Below are positions 20,959 through 25,397 of a stretch of 25,397 nucleotides of DNA, piece after piece. A program made the position numbers and the translations under genes. Source of the DNA: Purshia tridentata. Its lineage: Eukaryota > Streptophyta > Magnoliopsida > Rosales > Rosaceae. How positions within the stretch are numbered: the first letter of the stretch is position 1; every line of letters begins with the position of its first letter. The stretch covers positions 1-25,397 of the forward strand of contig QANT01007165.1 in NCBI GenBank assembly GCA_003254885.1, given 5' to 3'. The notes beneath the pieces were generated by a model. It was not told where the DNA came from. It ran no database searches and worked only from the letters and a program-made list of their open reading frames with translations.

Positions 20959-21414
20959 GGCTGGTACACTAATCGAGACAAGAGAAAGTGCTACTTACTG
21001 TCTTTCTTGGCAACCGGGCACGTTTTGATTCAAGTTAGACGAAAGTGGACTGAGTATGCACCGAAATGATGTTTTCATTACTTCTAAACACGAAATCTAC
21101 TTCTTTAGGGCGACAATGCTCATCCAAGTATGAGAAAGTGCTTCCCCATGTCTTTCTTGTGAACTGATAACGTTTTGGTGCAACTTTGACCAAATTGTAC
21201 CAAGTGCGCACAGAAATGACGTTTTCGTTTACTCGGTCCAAGTTCGTCCAAATTGACCCAACACTTCCTTGGTTTGCAAGAAAGACATGAGATAGCGCTT
21301 CCTCATGTCTTTCTTGCAAACCAAGAATGTGTTGGGTCAATTTGGACGAACTTGGACCAAGTATGCACCGAAATGTTGTTTTTATGCATTCTTAACACCT
21401 AAAGTGCTACTTTA
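20959..21414 (+). repeat. HOR block 18: F, truncated G, palindrome, E remainder
   Basis: F 20959, G 21108 (stops at 21230), palindrome 21231-21362, then E to the next F at 21415. It has the same structure and break points as block 13, 4,278 bp upstream. Confidence 0.9.
21231..21362. repeat. Palindrome 3: inverted plus direct E segment
   Basis: Arms are 21231-21286 and 21307-21362, 56 bp each, with spacer 21287-21306 identical in sequence to that of palindrome 1. The left-arm word ACACTTCCTTGG (against the usual ACACTTTCTTGG) is also shared with palindrome 1, marking common descent. Confidence 0.93.
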
Positions 21415-21871
21415 GGGCTGGCACGCTAATCGAGACAAGAGAATGTGCTACTTGATGTCTTTTTCGCCAACCTTGGACGTTTTGATTCAATTTAGACGAA
21501 ATTAGGCTGATTATGCACCGAAATGATGTTTTCGTTACTTCTAAACGAGAAATGTGCTTCTTTAGGGCGACAATGCTTATCCAAGCATAAGAAAGTGCTT
21601 CCCCATGTCTTTCTTTTCAACCGACAATGTTTCGGTGCAACTTTGACCAAATTGTACCAAGTGCGCACTGAAATGACGTTTTCGTTTACTCAGTCCAAGT
21701 TCATCCAAATTGACCCAACAATTTCTTGGTTTGCAAGAAAGACAAGAGATAGCGCTTCCTCAAGTCTTTCATGCAAACCAAGAAAGTGTTGGGTTAATTT
21801 GGACGAACATGGACCAAGTATGCACCAAAATGATGTTTTCGTGCATTCTTAACACCTAAAGTGGTGATTTA
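21415..21871 (+). repeat. HOR block 19: F, truncated G, palindrome, E remainder
   Basis: F 21415, G 21565 (stops at 21687), palindrome 21688-21819, E to 21871. It is the counterpart of the first half of block 14, but here E is intact and is followed by F. Confidence 0.9.
21688..21819. repeat. Palindrome 4: inverted plus direct E segment
   Basis: Arms are 21688-21743 and 21764-21819, 56 bp each, with spacer 21744-21763 (AAGAGATAGCGCTTCCTCAA). The spacer's final CTCAA is shared with palindrome 2. Confidence 0.93.
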
Positions 21872-22772
21872 GGGCTGGCATCCTTATCGAGACAAGAGAA
21901 AGTGCTACTTTATGTCTTTCTTGCCAACCTTGCATGTTTTGATTCAATTTAGACGAAGGGGACTGAGTATGCACTAAAATGATGCTTTCGTTACTTCTAA
22001 ACACGAAATGTGCTTCTTTAGGGCGACAATGCTCATCCAAGCATGAGAAAGTGCTTCCCCAGGTCTTTCTTGTCAACCGATAACGTTTTGGTGCAACTTT
22101 GACCAAATTGTACTCAGTGCGCACCAAAATGACATTTTCATTCATGCTTCACAACCAAAGTGGTTCCTCCGAGTTGGCACGCTAAGAGAGACATGAGAGA
22201 GTGCTTCCTTGCCTCTTTCCTGCTAATCGGGCACCTTTTGGTGCAATTTGGGCCAAGTTGGACTGGGTATGCACCGAAAAGTCATTTTTTTTCTACCCTA
22301 ACACGAAATGTGCTTCTTTAAGGCTAGAACGATAACCCAAGCATGAGAACGTGCATCCTTGTGTCTTTCTTGCCAACCGAGCATGTTTTGTTGCAACATT
22401 AGTCAAATTTGAGTCGATGCGCTCTGAAATTACGTATTGTGCATTCTTAACACCTAAGGTAGTTCATTTGGGCTAGAACGCTAACTGAGACACGAGAAAG
22501 TGCTTCCCCTTGTCTTTCTTCCCAACCAGGAACGTTTTGGTTTAAACTTAATCATATTGGACTTAGTGTGCACCGAAATGGTGTTTTCATTCATTCTTTG
22601 GACCTAAAGATGTTCTTAAGAGTTAGCACGCTTATATCGAGACATTAGATAGCCCTTCCTCATGTTTTTCTTGCAAACCAAGAAAGTGTTGGATCAATTT
22701 GGACAAAACTTGGATCGAGTATGCACCAAAATGATGTTTTCGTGCATTCTTAACACCTAAAGTGGTTCTTTA
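21872..22772 (+). repeat. HOR block 20, C missing
   Basis: F 21872, G 22021, A 22171 (GAGTTGGCAC start), B 22321, then a C start at 22470 that becomes D within GCTAA (about 22480-22484), E 22620. One monomer has been lost in exact register, so spacing stays at 150 bp. Confidence 0.9.
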
Positions 22773-23824
22773 GAGTTGCCACGTTAATCGAGACAAGAGA
22801 AAGTGCTACTTGATGTCTTTCTTGCAAACCTTGCACGCTCTAATTCAATTTATACAAAAGTGGACTGAGTATGCACTGAAATGCTGTTTTTGTTACTTCA
22901 AAACACTAAATGTGCTTCTTTAGGCTGACAATGCTCATCCAAGCATGAGAAAGTGCTTCCCCATGTTCTTCTTCTCAAGTGATAACGTTTTGGTGCAACT
23001 TTGACCAAAATGTACTCAGTGCACACTGAAATGACATTTTCGTTTATGCTTCACAACCAAAAAGGTTCGTTAGCGCTAGCACGCTAATCGAGACATTAGA
23101 GAGTGCTTCATCGCCTCTTTCTTTCCAATCGAGAATGTTTTGGTGCAATTTGGACCAAGTTGGACTGGGTATGCACCGAAAAGGCATTTTTGTTCTACCC
23201 AAACACGAAATGTGCTTCTTTGAGGCTAGAACGCTATCCCAAGCCTGAGAACAAGCATGCCTGTGTCTTTCTTGCCAACCTAGCATGTTTTGTTGCAATG
23301 TTAGCCAAATTTGACTCGATGTGAACTGAAATAAAGTATTTGTGTATTCTTAACACCTCAGGTAGTTCATTTGGGTAAGAACGCTAATCCAAACATAAGA
23401 AAGAGGTTCCCCGTGCGTTTGTTGTCAAGCGAGCACATTCCCGTGTAACTTCAACTAAATTGGACTAAGTATGCACCGAAATGACGTATCCATGCATTCT
23501 TAGCGCCTAAAGTGGTTCTTTAGGGCTTGAACGCTAACTGAGACACGACAAAGGGCTTCCCCATGTGTTTCTTCCCAACTAGGAACGTTTTGGTTTAACC
23601 TTAATCAAGTTGGACTTGCTGTGCACTGAAATGGCATTTTTGTGCATTCTTAGGGCCTAAAGATGTTCTTAAGGGTTAGCATGCTAATATTGAGACCTGA
23701 GGTAACGCTTTCTCATGTCTTTCTTGCAAACCAAGAAAGTTTTGGGTCAATTTGGACGAACTTCGATCGAGTATGCACCCAAATGCTGTTTTGGTGCATT
23801 CATAACACCTAAAGTTGTTCGTTA
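22773..23824 (+). repeat. HOR block 21, complete
   Basis: F 22773, G 22923, A 23073, B 23223, C 23373, D 23523, E 23673. Total 1,052 bp. B and C share rare variants with block 14. Confidence 0.92.
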
Positions 23825-24836
23825 GTGCTGGCACGCTAAATGAGACAAGAGAAAGTGCTACTTGGTGTCTTTCTTGCCAACTGGGCACGTTTTGATTTAA
23901 TTTAGACGAAAGTGGACTGACTATGCACCAAAATGATGTTTTCGTTACTTCTAAACACTAAATGTGCTTCTTTAAGGGGAAAATGCTCATCCAAGCATGA
24001 GAAAGTGCTTCCCCTTGTCTTTCTTATCAACCGATGACGTTTTGGTGAAACTTTCACCAAATTCTGCCGAGTGCACACCGAAATGACATTTTCGTTCATA
24101 CTTCACAACCAAAGTTGTTCCTTAGGGCTAGCACGCTAATCGAGACATTAGAGAGTGCTTCATCCCCTCTTTCTTGGCAATCGCGCACGTTTTGGTGCAA
24201 TTTAGACAAAGTTGGACTTTCTATGCACTGAAAAGGCGTTTTTGTTGTACCCTAATGCAAACTGTGCTTCTTTAAGGCCAGAATGCTAACCGAGCACATT
24301 TTGTTGCAACATTAGCCAAATTTGACACAATGCGCATAGAAATGACATATTCGTGCATTCTTAAAACCTACGGTAATTCATTTCTGCTAGAATGCTAATC
24401 CAAACTTGAGAAAGTGGTTCCCCATGCGTTTCTTGTCAATTGAGGACGTTCCTGTGCAAACTTCAACCAAATTGGACTGAGTGTACACTGCAATAACGTA
24501 TCCGTGCATTCTTAGCATCTTAAGTCGTTCTTTAGGGCTTGCACCCTAACCGAGACACGAGAAAGTGCTTCCTCATGTCTGTCTTCCCCACTAGGAATGT
24601 TTTGGATTAACCTTAGTCAAATTCGACTCCATGTGAACCGAAATGGCATTTTTGTGCATTCTTAGGGCCTAAAGATGTTATTAAGAGTTAGCACGCTAAT
24701 ATCGAGACCTGAGATAGCGCTTCCCTATGTCTTTCTTGCAAACCAAGAAAATGTTGGGTCAATTTGGATGAACTAGGACTGACTATGCACCCAAATGATG
24801 TTTTCGTGCATTCTTAGCACTTAAAGTGGCTCTTTA
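23825..24836 (+). repeat. HOR block 22, B shortened
   Basis: F 23825, G 23975, A 24125, B 24275 (109 bp, 41 bp lost at 24290/24291), C 24384, D 24535, E 24685. Near copy of block 15 (offset about 5.6 kb), and the best match in the window to block 1 from F through C. Confidence 0.91.
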
Positions 24837-24936
24837 GGACTGGCACGCTAATCGAGACAAGAGAAAGTGCGACTTGATGTCTTTCTTGCCAACTGGGCAC
24901 ATTTTGTTGCAACGTTAGCTAAATTTGACTCAATGC
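24837..24936 (+). repeat. Last satellite piece: F/B chimera cut off by another element
   Basis: F begins at 24837 and turns into B at 24895-24907 (GGGCACATTTTGTTGC), as in block 16. It follows B to CTCAATGC and stops. The expected continuation GCACTGAAATGACG is replaced by unrelated sequence. Confidence 0.88.
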
Positions 24937-25397
24937 ATGACACGCCCCGACCCTCTGGCACGTGCCTAAACTGCTGAAAACTGATAATTGTTCCCTGTGG
25001 GCCCTTTTTCTGAAACTTTGAGCCATGAATATAAAATAATTTATGAAAGCACAACTGAAATTTTACAAAACAATTCACATAAAACCAAATGTAAAACCTT
25101 TTACATAAAAGTCACAGTGAGAAATAACTTTCTGAAAACAGTGCTGGTCCCACTGCTTCATCTTCTCTCCACTGCCTCTTCAGCTTGCTCACCTGCAAAA
25201 CCAAACACTGCACCCACCCACAGGTGCACCGGGTTTACACACAAACCCGGTAAGCTCACTAGAGCTTGTGTGAGTGAAATCTAACTGAAAACCTCAAAAT
25301 AAACTCAATTAAAACAATCAGATCAGAGAAACAATTTAAGCCTTGAACCACAAATAAACCAGAAATCACAGTCGAAATCTGATTATCAATCCTCTAG
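24937..25397. mobile_element. Probable end of an LTR retrotransposon bordering the array
   Basis: Satellite stops abruptly and the new sequence begins TGACACGCCCCGACCC. LTRs start TG and end CA. TGTAACGCCCCGACC-like starts, or in reverse GGGTCGGGGCGTGTCA-like ends, are common in plant Ty3/Gypsy LTRs, so either orientation is possible. No gag-pol similarity, primer binding site or second LTR is visible in the 460 bases present. A longest open frame of 98 codons (24988-25284) has low-complexity content and no recognisable domain, so I do not call it a gene. It could instead be another repeat or the natural edge of the array. Confidence 0.5.
25228..25267. repeat. Two adjacent perfect hairpins in the LTR-like sequence
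   Basis: ACCGGGTTT (25228-25236) pairs with AAACCCGGT (25243-25251) around an ACACAC loop. Immediately after, AAGCTC (25252-25257) pairs with GAGCTT (25262-25267) around ACTA. Stems of 9 and 6 bp have no mismatch. A role in LTR RNA structure is possible but unproven. Confidence 0.85.

Larger units (their letters stand above)
5323..24936 (+). repeat. Satellite array, monomer about 150 bp, organised as a 7-monomer higher-order repeat
   Basis: The whole interval is made of related monomers in one orientation, except for four inverted pieces. The common plan is GCTAA..GAGAC..GAGAAAGTGCTTCC, then TCTTTCTTGCCAAC, ACGTTTTGGTGCAA, TGACCAAATTGGAC, GTGCACCGAAATGACG, then TTCTTAACACCTAAAG and TTCTTTAGGG. 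Seven types repeat in order. F: GGCTGGCACGC, GACAAGAG, CTACTTGATG. G: GCGACAATGCTCATCC. A: ACATTAGAGAGTGC, ACTGGGTATGC. B: CCAAGCATGAGAACGTGCATCC. C: AATCCAAACATGAGAAAGTGG. D: GGCTTGAACGCTAACCGAGACACG. E: TAATATCGAGACATGAGATAGCGC, AAAGTGTTGGGTC. Most monomers are exactly 150 bp (E usually 152) and an intact F-to-F period is 1,050-1,052 bp. A monomer near nucleosome length with HOR order is typical of centromeric satellites; centromere identity is inference. I do not recognise the family. Confidence 0.96.

Noticed and set aside
5323-24936. CRISPR array
   Set aside because: The repeats are contiguous 150-bp monomers without short fixed repeats and unique spacers, and the DNA is plant nuclear.
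5323-24936. Homology to grass centromere satellites (CentC/CentO type) from short shared words such as CACCTAAAGT
   Set aside because: The shared words are short and I cannot align sequences here. A BLAST of the monomer consensus against satellite databases would decide.
5323-24936. Satellite as an internal tandem repeat of the CACTA element
   Set aside because: The TAGTG terminus lies before the array, and the array is 19.6 kb of separate sequence without the TAGCGAGGA motif, so it is the insertion target.
5246-25078. Dozens of open frames of 60-109 codons in the satellite, mostly on the minus strand
   Set aside because: They repeat the same degenerate peptides, follow the 150-bp monomer, stop at random mutations and match no family I recognise. 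They are explained by the repeat length being divisible by three.
24988-25284. 98-codon open frame in the LTR-like region
   Set aside because: No recognisable domain; the Ser/Thr/Pro-rich end comes from a CA/CT-rich stretch and hairpins. No support for a gene.
1-25397. tRNA, rRNA or telomere-type repeats
   Set aside because: No cloverleaf-like stretch, rRNA core sequence or TTTAGGG tandem run was seen. The TTTAGGG words in the satellite occur once per monomer, at about 150-bp spacing, and are part of the monomer.

Overview
The window is plant nuclear DNA from an undetermined angiosperm. The evidence is intron-containing genes of a plant CACTA (En/Spm) DNA transposon, a long satellite array with a monomer of about 150 bp, and what looks like a plant LTR retrotransposon end. 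I see no ordinary host gene. The window appears to be a satellite block, of centromeric or other heterochromatic type, invaded by transposable elements.

Region 1 (1-5322) is the right-hand part of an autonomous-type CACTA element on the + strand. It carries the C-terminal end of the TNP2-like transposase gene (to 931, DUF4216 region), then a six-exon TNPA-like gene of the plant Transposase_24 (Ptta/En/Spm) family (1219-4396). A non-coding subterminal region follows, packed with direct and inverted copies of TAGCGAGGA, and the element ends in the inverted form of CACTACAAAAAA (last bases TAGTG, 5318-5322). Both genes show possible damage. A TAA lies in the exon upstream of the DUF4216 exon, and a TAG sits in or at the border of exon 3 of the TNPA-like gene.

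Region 2 (5323-24936) is an uninterrupted satellite array of roughly 130 monomers. The monomers fall into seven types (called A-G here) that recur in the fixed order F-G-A-B-C-D-E. This makes a 7-mer higher-order repeat (HOR) of about 1,050 bp, present in about 22 complete or damaged copies. Superimposed on it are (i) internal deletions and monomer chimeras from unequal exchange, (ii) a 132-bp palindrome (56-bp arms, 20-bp spacer) made from an inverted plus a direct piece of monomer E, present four times, and (iii) a larger segmental duplication of about 4.3-5.6 kb (from about 16080 and again from about 20358) that carries two palindromes per copy. The block that begins at the CACTA junction most resembles the block near the far end of the array, about 18.5 kb away. 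Monomer types A and F carry a 17-bp sequence that matches the mammalian CENP-B box at 8 of its 9 core bases. The many minus-strand open frames in the array are by-products of a monomer length divisible by three and are not annotated as genes.

Region 3 (about 24937-25397) abruptly replaces the satellite. It starts TGACACGCCCCGACCC and looks like the end of an LTR retrotransposon that interrupted the array. It contains two adjacent perfect hairpins and no convincing coding sequence.

How it fits together: the satellite is the landing site. The CACTA element and the probable retrotransposon are later insertions at the two sides, and the array records successive rounds of local amplification.
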